NCBI GenBank assembly: GCA_013314795.1
Contig: JABUEZ010000149.1
Span: 1 to 5,573 of the forward strand
Origin: Candidatus Profundicultor aquiphilus
GTDB lineage: Bacteria; Atribacterota; Atribacteria; Atribacterales; Caldatribacteriaceae
Reading direction: 5' to 3'
DNA: 5,573 nucleotides
Part shown: positions 1 to 5,573 of the stretch, piece by piece
Layout of the letters: each line of letters opens with the position of its first letter
Numbering within the stretch: position 1 is the stretch's first letter
Program-made: the position numbers and the translations under genes
The notes under the pieces: model-generated
What the model saw: the letters and a program-made list of their open reading frames with translations, nothing else
Database searches by the model: none
Told to the model about the DNA's origin: nothing

Positions 1-79
1 ACAAGGGTAAGGAGGGAAGGTAAGATAAAAATATATCCTTCTTTTGAGCTCTTTTGCACGGTTCGCACACTCCCAATAA
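1..79. other. Non-coding left edge downstream of the binding-protein gene
   Basis: No gene start with a ribosome site is seen here on either strand. A short direct repeat CTTTTG-AGCT-CTTTTG lies at 41-56. A purine-rich GGAGGGAAGG at 11-20 on the plus strand is not followed by a nearby start codon. The next gene of the minus-strand operon, if there is one, must begin beyond the window. Confidence 0.4.
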
Positions 80-113
80 TTCAACCGGAAAGGGTTTCCC
101 CTTTCCGGTTGAA
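80..113 (-). terminator. Strong hairpin just after the sugar-binding protein gene
   Basis: Bases 80-94 and 99-113 are perfect reverse complements (15 bp, core CAACCGGAAAGGG) around a 4-base loop. The hairpin begins 7 bases after the stop codon of the binding-protein gene. On the minus strand it is followed by GAATTATT rather than a clean U-run, so it is a weak candidate for intrinsic termination. An equally likely role, inferred from known sugar ABC operons, is protecting the 3' end of the binding-protein message and limiting read-through, so that binding protein is made in excess over the permeases. Confidence 0.6.
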
Positions 114-120
114 ATCAAGA

Positions 121-1470
121 CTACTCTGCCATGATTTTTTCGACTTCGACCTGGGCCTTATCAAGGGCTTCTTTGGCGTTCATTTGACCCGCCAGGACTG
201 CCGAGCCATAGTCACCAACCACCTCAAGAACTTTCATGTATTTGGGATGCGGCGGAATCCAGCTAATGTCGGCCTGAACCAGGTTATTGGCTCGCTCAAG
301 CGAGGCAAGCTGAATGGGGAAGGTCCAGTTTGCAGCCACCAGTTCAGGATCCTCATACACCGACTGGCGCACCGGTGTTCCACCATTCTTCACATAGGTC
401 TTGGCGTTATAACGGCTCGTCATCCACACAATAAATGCCCAGGCTGCCTCTTTCCGTTTTTCGTCGATGTCACTGGAAATGCCCACATTCCAGCCGGCCA
501 ACGCTCCATAGGCTCCTGCCGGACCTTTCGGCGGCGGCACAAACCCGACCTTGTCGGCAACCTGAGATTTGGTGGGATCGATGACCCAGGGAGTGAGAGC
601 GGTGGAATCAAACCACATGGCCGTTCTTCCAGAAGTAAAGGCAGAAACAGCTTCTTCGTGGGTATAGACACCGATATCGGGCGGCCCCTGCTTGAGGAGG
701 TCAACGTAGTATTCAAGTGAGGCAACCGTTTTGGGATCGTTTACCAGAACCTTCCAGGTTTTCTGGTCCAGGAATTGGCCTCCCAACTGGTACATCACCG
801 TCATCCACCCCGAACCAAAATGGATTCCTTTCTGCCCCCGCATGGCCACACCGTACAGGCCTTCTTCTTTTCCTTTGAAGAATTTTGCCAGGTTTAAAAA
901 CTCTTCCATGGTTTCAGGCGGTTTCTGGCCGTATTTTTCAAACAAATCCTTGCGGTATCCAACGTAGCGGGTTTCTCCGGCCACGGGGATGCCATAGATA
1001 GTGCCCTGGTACTTGCCGATACCATCTCGATAGGCAGGAAGGATATCCTGGTAGTCAAACCAGGCAGGCGTAAGTGCTTCATTCTCCAGAAGCGGCTTCA
1101 GATCGATGGCTACACCACTTGGGGCATATTCGGCCATATTAAAGGCATCGATGAGAAGCACATCGTAAACAGCGGTTTTGGCCTGATGTTCGATGAGCAG
1201 TTTCTGTCTCAGGTACCCTTCCTCGATGATATCCCATCGGACCCGAATTCCAGTGAGTTGCGAGAACTCATCAACCATGGCCTGCATGGCATCCGTGGTG
1301 GGATGGGGACAAAAGGCACAGGTAATCGTCATTCCCCCGAGTTTTTCTTTAACACCGTTAACCCAATTACTCACCTCTGGCGGAAGCTCTTGCGCAGTAA
1401 CACTCCACACCACTCCGGCAAAGAGTAACGCCACACAACTCAACACAATCACAAGGCGACGCATTGTCAT
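121..1470 (-). CDS. Sugar ABC transporter substrate-binding protein (family 1)
   Basis: This is a 449-residue extracytoplasmic receptor that would bind a sugar, polyol or oligosaccharide and deliver it to an ABC permease. It has a Sec signal peptide: basic MTMRR, hydrophobic residues 6-22, and a probable signal peptidase I site at VTA-QE after residue 26. Residues 45-350 match the family-1 solute-binding fold (SBP_bac_1, UgpB-like): the EFSQLTGIRV segment at 68-77, YDVLLID at 102-108, YGIPVAGETRYVGYRKDLFE around 159-178, and GRTAMWFD at 281-288. The YLRQKLLIEH segment (86-95) recalls sugar-alcohol binding proteins, which is a hint only. The length is normal. The mature protein has two close cysteines, 51 and 54, at the first strand. 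The ATG at 1470 is preceded by GAAGG five bases away; an in-frame ATG at 1464 is possible. A further AGGAGG at 1493-1498 is too distant to serve it. The gene follows the oxidoreductase gene by 74 bases with no visible terminator, so co-transcription is likely. The family is certain; the ligand is unknown. Confidence 0.95.
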   Translation of the reverse strand: MTMRRLVIVLSCVALLFAGVVWSVTAQELPPEVSNWVNGVKEKLGGMTITCAFCPHPTTDAMQAMVDEFSQLTGIRVRWDIIEEGYLRQKLLIEHQAKTAVYDVLLIDAFNMAEYAPSGVAIDLKPLLENEALTPAWFDYQDILPAYRDGIGKYQGTIYGIPVAGETRYVGYRKDLFEKYGQKPPETMEEFLNLAKFFKGKEEGLYGVAMRGQKGIHFGSGWMTVMYQLGGQFLDQKTWKVLVNDPKTVASLEYYVDLLKQGPPDIGVYTHEEAVSAFTSGRTAMWFDSTALTPWVIDPTKSQVADKVGFVPPPKGPAGAYGALAGWNVGISSDIDEKRKEAAWAFIVWMTSRYNAKTYVKNGGTPVRQSVYEDPELVAANWTFPIQLASLERANNLVQADISWIPPHPKYMKVLEVVGDYGSAVLAGQMNAKEALDKAQVEVEKIMAE

Positions 1471-1544
1471 TCCCCCCTTCTGGGTTTTTTATCCTCCTGA
1501 CCTTTACAAATCCCCACGAGTTATGCCTCTTCTCACCCCCTTTT

Positions 1545-2585
1545 TCACAACGTGTAATCCACTTCCTGAGGCATTCTCTTTTCTGCGGAAGCAAGAAGCG
1601 CCAGAATCACAGCACTCACCCGATACCCATCCTCGAAAGTAGCCAGAAATTCTTCCCCACTATAGAGTCTTTCCACAAAATCCCGAATGCTCTCGTGAGC
1701 AAAACCCGCCGGCTTCCCGTGCAGGGTGGGCATGATGAGGAAATCGGGGTGGTCGCTTTTCCCCTCTAAATACCGCTCAAAGGCCTGGTTATTGGTCAAA
1801 TCCATGTTGACCATGCCCTTACTACCCAATACGTTGAGTTTGATGTCATTCCAGTGGGGATGGGTGTTGGGAACAATCCAGTTGTTTTCGATGGTAGCGA
1901 TGACCCCGTTTTCGAACTCAAGGATACTCTGATAGATATCCGGCACGGGAATCCCGAGCTTCACCAGGACTTTGGAGCTGGAGACCGAGTACACCCGCTT
2001 TACCTCACTTCCAACAAGAAAACGCAGGGTATCGACGGTGTGGCTTCCCAAAAACCAGAGAATGGAGGAGTGTTTCGCCCAGGAAAGCATCTGTGTCGGC
2101 ACATAGATGATATCGTTGAGCCGATAGTAGGCCGAAACAAGTTCCCCAAGTTCCCCTCGTTTGATCATGTCGTGGGCCACAACCAGGGGAGGGCTGAAGC
2201 GGGCGTGAAAGTCCACCATAACTCGAACTTTGTCCTGCTGGCTCCGGTAGGCACGTTCCATGGCCTGGAGATCCTCTCTGGAGGTAGCCAGAGGCTTTTC
2301 CACAATAACGTGTTTTCCTGCTTCCATGGCTGCCACAAAGGGCTCACAATGGGCAAAATCAGGGGTGACGATGGCCACTGCGTCGACCTCTGGGTTCTCA
2401 AGCAACCTTCGAAAATCCGCATACCAACGCTTTGCTCCGTACCGCTCCGCAAGTACCCGCGCCTTTTCCTCGACGATGTCACTCACCGCTATAAGCTGCG
2501 CCAGAGGATGGGTGCTATAAATCCGCGCGTGAGCTTCGCCCCATAGTCCCGCACCGATAATCCCAAACCCAATTTTTTCTTTCAT
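1545..2585 (-). CDS. Gfo/Idh/MocA-family NAD(P)-dependent oxidoreductase
   Basis: This 346-residue cytoplasmic enzyme should oxidise or reduce a sugar, polyol or sugar derivative with NAD(P). The N-terminal Rossmann fold shows GAGLWG at 11-16 and the acidic end of the second strand (VSDI, 34-37). VTPDFAH at 73-79 and the family signature EKPLA at 96-100 follow, with Lys97 as the expected catalytic lysine. The C-terminal domain carries GSHTVDTLRFL (180-190), whose His182 aligns with the catalytic histidine of inositol dehydrogenase. The aspartate usually found four residues earlier is Phe178, so the substrate or chemistry may differ from classical members. The length is typical. The ATG overlaps the repressor stop (ATGA), and GGGAGG lies seven bases upstream inside the repressor gene, which points to translational coupling. 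It probably acts on the sugar imported through the neighbouring binding protein or on a product of it. Substrate not predictable. Confidence 0.93.
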   Translation of the reverse strand: MKEKIGFGIIGAGLWGEAHARIYSTHPLAQLIAVSDIVEEKARVLAERYGAKRWYADFRRLLENPEVDAVAIVTPDFAHCEPFVAAMEAGKHVIVEKPLATSREDLQAMERAYRSQQDKVRVMVDFHARFSPPLVVAHDMIKRGELGELVSAYYRLNDIIYVPTQMLSWAKHSSILWFLGSHTVDTLRFLVGSEVKRVYSVSSSKVLVKLGIPVPDIYQSILEFENGVIATIENNWIVPNTHPHWNDIKLNVLGSKGMVNMDLTNNQAFERYLEGKSDHPDFLIMPTLHGKPAGFAHESIRDFVERLYSGEEFLATFEDGYRVSAVILALLASAEKRMPQEVDYTL

Positions 2586-3754
2586 CGCTCATCCTCCCAA
2601 TGAACAACTTTCATAGCGAAAAGATGTTCCATCACCACGGCCTGCCCCCACAGCGCTTCTTCCCCATCCTGAAAAGGGCTCACCTCGAGTAAGACCTTCT
2701 GGGAAAACGGAGAGAGGGCCTTTTGGGCAACAGCCTGGGTAACCAACCTGAGGAAAAAAGAAGAATCAACCCTGGGCAAAACTCCGGTGAAGATTACCTT
2801 TTCCGGTGCAAGAATATTAATTAACACGGCCGCCACTTCCCCTATCACCGCAAAAACATCCTCAAGGAGAGAGCGCACCTGGGCATCATCTCGGTGAGCG
2901 CGAAGGAAACAGAATGCGTCATGTTCACCCCGGTAATCCCTTCCCAGCTTACGCATGATCGACGGTAAACTCACCATGGTTTCAGCACAACCCCTCCGAC
3001 CGCAGGAACAGATTGCTTCCTGCACCTGGGGAACCGGGATATGACCAACTTCTCCGGCCCCGCGAGGATTACCCCGGTAGACCTTTTCACCAATGACAAT
3101 TCCTGCCCCAAGCGTGTCACCACAGTTGAGACAGACAAAATTTCGGCTCTCTAGACCCCTTCCGAACCACATTTCCCCAAGAGTGGCCGCTACGGTCCGA
3201 TTCTCCACAAACACCGGATAGGGAATGAAATCCTGGATTGTCTCCCCAAAGGGGATATCCCGCCACTGAAAATGGGCAGAATACTCGATTCGCCCACTGG
3301 TATGATCCACAATCCCCGGAAGACCAATCCCAACGCCAAGCACAGAGGAAGAGGGCAAAACATCCCGAATCACCCCGAGCACATGCTGTATCGCATATTC
3401 CGGGGTTTTTTGGGAGAGGAAGTCCCCCCTCCTTTGGACAATTTTCCCGTCAAGACTCAAAAGCGCTGCGTCAATTTCACCGGTATCTTTGAGAAGCACA
3501 CTCACCACCTTTGGGCCCTCTGGATTCACCGAAAGTACCTCGGGTCGTCTCCCCGAGGAAGAAACCTGCCCGAACCCGGATACGGTTATCAAACCATCCT
3601 CCTCTAAGCTCTGGACAATCCCGGAAACGGTGGACTTACTGAACCCAAAAACCCGGCATATCTCTGGTCGAGAGGTGTGTTTCCTTTTCCATATGAAGCG
3701 AAGAACCATCTGTTTATGAAGGGAATTCACCTTGGAGTTCGTCAACACATACAT
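2582..3754 (-). CDS. ROK-family transcriptional repressor (NagC/XylR/Mlc type)
   Basis: This is a 390-residue regulator. Residues 14-60 form a winged helix-turn-helix (EICRVFGFSKSTVSGIVQSL, 31-50, then a wing). Residues 80-380 form a ROK sugar-kinase-like domain: VGIGLPGIVD at 141-150, VENRTVAATLGE at 183-194, LGAGIVIG at 215-222, and GAGEVGH at 232-238. The ROK zinc site is complete, with His238 and the cysteines of CSCGRRGC at 249, 251 and 256. The kinase features are lost: the phosphate-binding loop is degenerate around 89-96, and the catalytic Asp of the usual ND pair is Arg186. It should therefore sense a sugar without phosphorylating it, as known ROK repressors do. Being first in the operon with a palindrome at its promoter start, it is probably autoregulatory and is displaced when a sugar binds. 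A GAGAGG ribosome site lies 12 bases before the ATG, which is rather long; GTG or TTG codons 3-4 would be closer alternatives in the opposite sense and are less likely. Confidence 0.94.
   Translation of the reverse strand: MYVLTNSKVNSLHKQMVLRFIWKRKHTSRPEICRVFGFSKSTVSGIVQSLEEDGLITVSGFGQVSSSGRRPEVLSVNPEGPKVVSVLLKDTGEIDAALLSLDGKIVQRRGDFLSQKTPEYAIQHVLGVIRDVLPSSSVLGVGIGLPGIVDHTSGRIEYSAHFQWRDIPFGETIQDFIPYPVFVENRTVAATLGEMWFGRGLESRNFVCLNCGDTLGAGIVIGEKVYRGNPRGAGEVGHIPVPQVQEAICSCGRRGCAETMVSLPSIMRKLGRDYRGEHDAFCFLRAHRDDAQVRSLLEDVFAVIGEVAAVLINILAPEKVIFTGVLPRVDSSFFLRLVTQAVAQKALSPFSQKVLLEVSPFQDGEEALWGQAVVMEHLFAMKVVHWEDER
2593..2598 (-). promoter_or_regulatory. Ribosome binding site of the oxidoreductase inside the repressor gene
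   Basis: GGGAGG on the minus strand lies seven bases before the oxidoreductase ATG and inside the last codons of the repressor gene. With the ATGA stop/start overlap it supports the chosen start and coupled translation. Confidence 0.75.
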
Positions 3755-3779
3755 AATGATACTTTACCTCTCAATTTTG

Positions 3780-3796
3780 TTCGTTCTCCGAACGAA
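3780..3796 (-). promoter_or_regulatory. Palindromic operator, probable ROK binding site
   Basis: TTCGTTC (3780-3786) and GAACGAA (3790-3796) are perfect 7-bp inverted arms around TCC. The flanks are AT-rich (TTTTG on one side, AAATA on the other). The layout of CG-containing half-sites within AT-rich flanks resembles NagC/Mlc-type ROK operators. It spans about -3 to +14 relative to the start predicted from the promoter at 3800-3828, a position where a bound repressor would block initiation. The link to this particular regulator is inferred from position. Confidence 0.75.
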
Positions 3797-3799
3797 AAT

Positions 3800-3828
3800 A
3801 TTGTAAAAAAAGAAAGAAAATCTGTCAA
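3800..3828 (-). promoter_or_regulatory. Sigma-70-type promoter of the repressor operon
   Basis: On the minus strand a consensus -35 TTGACA (3828-3823) is followed, after exactly 17 bases, by the -10 TACAAT (3805-3800), one mismatch from consensus. The spacer is T-rich. The predicted transcription start is near 3793, giving a leader of about 40 bases before the repressor ATG. It is the only strong promoter seen for the minus-strand operon. Confidence 0.85.
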
Positions 3829-4262
3829 CACCCCACACAGGCCCACATGATGCGTGATACCTGGTAATCACAGCATTCTTGAGGGTTGCATCCGGCCCCG
3901 TTTGTCTGATGGAAACTGGCACAAAACCATGATGAAAATTACTTTGAGGTGGCTTAAACAGGTAAGCCAATTCAGTAGTCGCCCAGAACAGCCCAAAGGG
4001 TGAACATTACGAATGGAGCTCCGTCCAGACCCGATAAGTTGGTAAAAAGGTTTTGTAGGTCCACTTGTGCGAAAGGACAAAATCTCCGCCTCGGCCCATT
4101 CCCTGAAGGAGTTCATACGGGAGGGTCTACGACGGGAATGCCAAAAGCCCAGTAATAATTTTTTGGCGTTGTTCCGTATTGGTGGTGGTTTATTTTCACC
4201 CCTGCTGGGCACGAAACTTATGGACAAAAATGACATGTGCTGGTTTTTTAAAAAGACGTGGC
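3829..4262. other. Intergenic region with short inverted repeats, no convincing gene
   Basis: This is the main part of the roughly 570-base gap between the divergent units. Every frame is either short or broken by stops, and none has a good ribosome site. Visible dyads are: 3854-3871 (GTGATACC / GGTAATCAC with one bulge); 3950-3969 (TGGCTTA, 6-base loop, TAAGCCA); 4097-4140 (CATTCCC / GGGAATG, 30-base loop); and 4140-4167 (GCCAAAA / TTTTGGC, 14-base loop). The last two are adjacent. The region could be regulatory DNA, a structured RNA or the decayed end of a lost gene. It shows no tRNA features. Confidence 0.4.
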
Positions 4263-4283
4263 CACTTTTATTTGTGGAACAAT

Positions 4284-4292
4284 TGGTATAAT
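4284..4292 (+). promoter_or_regulatory. Extended -10 promoter of the helicase gene
   Basis: TGG followed by a perfect TATAAT (4287-4292) is an extended -10 element. The -35 region, about 4263-4269, is poor, as is allowed for this promoter class. The predicted start near 4299 gives a purine-rich leader of about 27 bases that contains the ribosome site. The promoter also argues against translation starting at the in-frame ATG at 4230. Confidence 0.75.
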
Positions 4293-4307
4293 AGGGATGA
4301 AGACCGA

Positions 4308-4317
4308 GGGGGGAGGG
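4308..4317 (+). promoter_or_regulatory. Ribosome binding site deciding the GTG start of the helicase
   Basis: GGGGGGAGGG ends eight bases before GTG at 4326. It fixes the start, since no other in-frame start downstream of the promoter has such a site. Confidence 0.75.
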
Positions 4318-4325
4318 AAAAATCT

Positions 4326-5573
4326 GTGTTCACGGATGGGGGAGATTCGTTTCCCAGACAAAACGATATCCTTGAGGGTTCATTCTGGCCGGAGCCGGTT
4401 CGGGTGCTTGCCTCTGAACCTTATGGGGAGTGCCTCAAAATTGAGGCCGTTGGTACCCGGACCCAGAAGTTTTACAGCCGCATTTTCCGGGTGGACGATC
4501 TCGCCAAAGTAGGGGTAAAAACCTTCAGAGGACGTGATTTCGGAGGTGACGGGGAGCTCTTCTTTTTGGCTATCGAAGCCCACCGGATTCGTAATGCTGC
4601 CCAGTTTGACCCCTTCTTTGCGGTGAACGTATCCCAGGTCGAACCTCTGCCCCATCAGATTGAAGCGGTTTATAATGTCATCCTGCGCAATCCCCAGGTG
4701 CGTTTTCTTCTGGCTGATGACCCCGGGGCGGGAAAAACCATCATGGCCGGGCTCCTGTTGAAGGAACTCAAGTACCGCAGACTCGTCGAGCGGACCTTGA
4801 TTGTGGTCCCGGGGCACCTCAAAGAGCAGTGGTTCCGGGAAATGAAAGAGCGCTTTGGAGAGTCATTCGTGGTGGTCGACCGGGGAGTAATAAATGCCAC
4901 CTGGGGCAGAAATTTCTGGCAGGAACAGCCACAGATCATCACTTCCCTAGACTTTGCCAAACAGGAAGACGTCATGGCCACCCTGGCCGAAGTGAACTGG
5001 GACTTCGTGATCGTCGACGAAGCGCACAAGATGGCAGCCTACCGTTATGGAGAAAAGACCAAAAAGACCGAACGCTACCGGGTGGGGGAACTCCTCTCCC
5101 GGACCGCCCAGTTTCTGCTTTTTCTGACCGCCACCCCCCACCGGGGGGATCCGGAGAACTTCCGGCTCCTTCTGAATCTCCTTGAGCCGGACCTTTTCGC
5201 CAGCGTGGACCTTTTGCGGGAATCGGTGGAAAAGCAGGAAAACCCACTTTTTCTGCGACGGCTCAAGGAAAATCTCAGAGATTTCGACGGTCGTCCACTC
5301 TTTCCACCCCGCCACGTCAAAACCATTTCCTATCGGCTGAGTGACGATGAGAAGCGCCTCTATAACGCCGTGACCAGTTATGTGGAAAGATGGTACAACC
5401 GGGCACTGGATAGAGAAAAGCGAAACGTTGCCTTCGCCCTGCTTGTCCTGCAGCGGAGGATGGCCTCCAGCATTCGGGCGGTTCGTCTGTCTTTAGAGCG
5501 GCGCCGGGAAAGGCTCAAAAAACTCCTCGAACAGGGTCAATGGCTTCTCGAAAGCTACACCTTTGACGAAGAG
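4326..5573 (+). CDS. SNF2/DEAH-box helicase, defence-associated type, N-terminal part
   Basis: The frame starts at GTG 4326 and stays open to the window end (416 codons), so the C-terminal helicase lobe is missing. In order it shows an N-terminal domain of about 95 residues beginning ILEGSFWPEPV, then PLPHQIEAVY with Gln111. Helicase motifs follow: Walker A DDPGAGKT at 131-138 with Lys137, motif Ia LIVVPGHLKEQW at 158-169, Walker B DEAH at 231-234, and motif III TATPHRGD at 268-275. Beyond these are PLFLRRLKENLRDF and QRRMASS (376-382), and a charged helix (388-405) that may form a coiled coil. It should be an ATP-driven DNA translocase or helicase. This SNF2 branch, usually about 1,000 residues long, includes DrmD of DISARM and BrxHII of type 3 BREX. 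Similar proteins lie beside DUF499 and DUF1156 methyltransferase genes. The gene has its own promoter and points away from the sugar operon. Helicase identity is firm; a defence role is inferred. Confidence 0.93.
   Translation, partial: MFTDGGDSFPRQNDILEGSFWPEPVRVLASEPYGECLKIEAVGTRTQKFYSRIFRVDDLAKVGVKTFRGRDFGGDGELFFLAIEAHRIRNAAQFDPFFAVNVSQVEPLPHQIEAVYNVILRNPQVRFLLADDPGAGKTIMAGLLLKELKYRRLVERTLIVVPGHLKEQWFREMKERFGESFVVVDRGVINATWGRNFWQEQPQIITSLDFAKQEDVMATLAEVNWDFVIVDEAHKMAAYRYGEKTKKTERYRVGELLSRTAQFLLFLTATPHRGDPENFRLLLNLLEPDLFASVDLLRESVEKQENPLFLRRLKENLRDFDGRPLFPPRHVKTISYRLSDDEKRLYNAVTSYVERWYNRALDREKRNVAFALLVLQRRMASSIRAVRLSLERRRERLKKLLEQGQWLLESYTFDEE

Noticed and set aside
109..720. A 203-codon open frame on the plus strand opposite the sugar-binding protein gene
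   Set aside because: It starts inside the hairpin with no ribosome site and lies wholly opposite a well-recognised gene; a coding shadow.
1435..1437. Cys12 in VLSC of the binding protein as a lipoprotein cysteine
   Set aside because: Only about six hydrophobic residues precede it and the hydrophobic stretch continues beyond, so VTA-QE signal peptidase I cleavage fits better.
1854..2546. A 230-codon plus-strand open frame opposite the oxidoreductase gene
   Set aside because: It mirrors a clear family member on the other strand and shows no domain or ribosome site of its own.
3868..4236. A 122-codon minus-strand open frame in the intergenic region
   Set aside because: No ribosome site and no recognisable domain, and its composition (many Arg, Ser, Pro, Cys) looks like translated non-coding DNA. 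A neighbouring frame also reads as protein-like, so no single frame is favoured.
4067..4291. A 74-codon plus-strand open frame starting at GTG just before the helicase
   Set aside because: It has only a weak AGG upstream, no recognised domain, and its end overlaps the predicted helicase promoter.
4230..4325. Earlier in-frame ATG at 4230 as helicase start
   Set aside because: It lies upstream of the TATAAT promoter, has no ribosome site, and would add residues unlike the family; GTG 4326 has GGGAGGG at proper spacing. ATG 4297 is in another frame.
3880..4390. Similar strings around TTGAGGGTT at about 3880 and 4372
   Set aside because: The similarity is about 20 bases and gapped, and one copy encodes the conserved LEGSFWP of the helicase; chance resemblance is most likely, not att sites.
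4380..5029. Overlapping minus-strand open frames opposite the helicase
   Set aside because: They lie opposite clear helicase motifs and have no features of their own.

Overview
The window carries four protein genes in two divergent units. Three genes on the minus strand look like the start of a carbohydrate-uptake operon. One gene on the plus strand, cut by the right edge, is a SNF2/DEAH helicase of the type found in anti-phage loci. The protein families, the ROK-controlled sugar operon and this helicase type fit an anaerobic, probably thermophilic bacterium of the Thermotogota, Atribacterota or Dictyoglomota kind. That placement is an impression from protein style; no marker gene is present.

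Minus strand, in transcription order: a ROK-family repressor (3754-2582), a Gfo/Idh/MocA NAD(P)-dependent sugar or polyol oxidoreductase (2585-1545) whose start overlaps the repressor stop as ATGA, and, after 74 bases, a secreted family-1 sugar-binding protein of an ABC importer (1470-121). A 15-bp perfect hairpin follows 7 bases after the binding-protein stop. The permease genes expected for such an importer are not in the window and may lie beyond the left edge. In front of the repressor is a textbook promoter (TTGACA, 17 bases, TACAAT), with a perfect palindrome TTCGTTC-TCC-GAACGAA over the predicted transcription start. This suggests the ROK protein represses its own operon and releases it when a sugar ligand binds. 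The ligand cannot be named.

Plus strand: after about 570 bases without a convincing gene, an extended -10 promoter (TGG-TATAAT) and a strong GGGAGGG ribosome site lead into a GTG-started reading frame. It remains open to the end of the window (416 codons, partial). It has helicase motifs DDPGAGKT, DEAH and TATPHRGD and an N-terminal extension. Relatives occur in DISARM (DrmD), type 3 BREX (BrxHII) and DUF499/DUF1156 methyltransferase loci, so a defence island may begin here. Whether it does depends on genes outside the window.

The stretch between the two units contains several short inverted repeats and reading frames broken by stops. It may be a regulatory region, a structured RNA or the remains of a lost gene. 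No tRNA, rRNA, CRISPR array or intact mobile element is visible.
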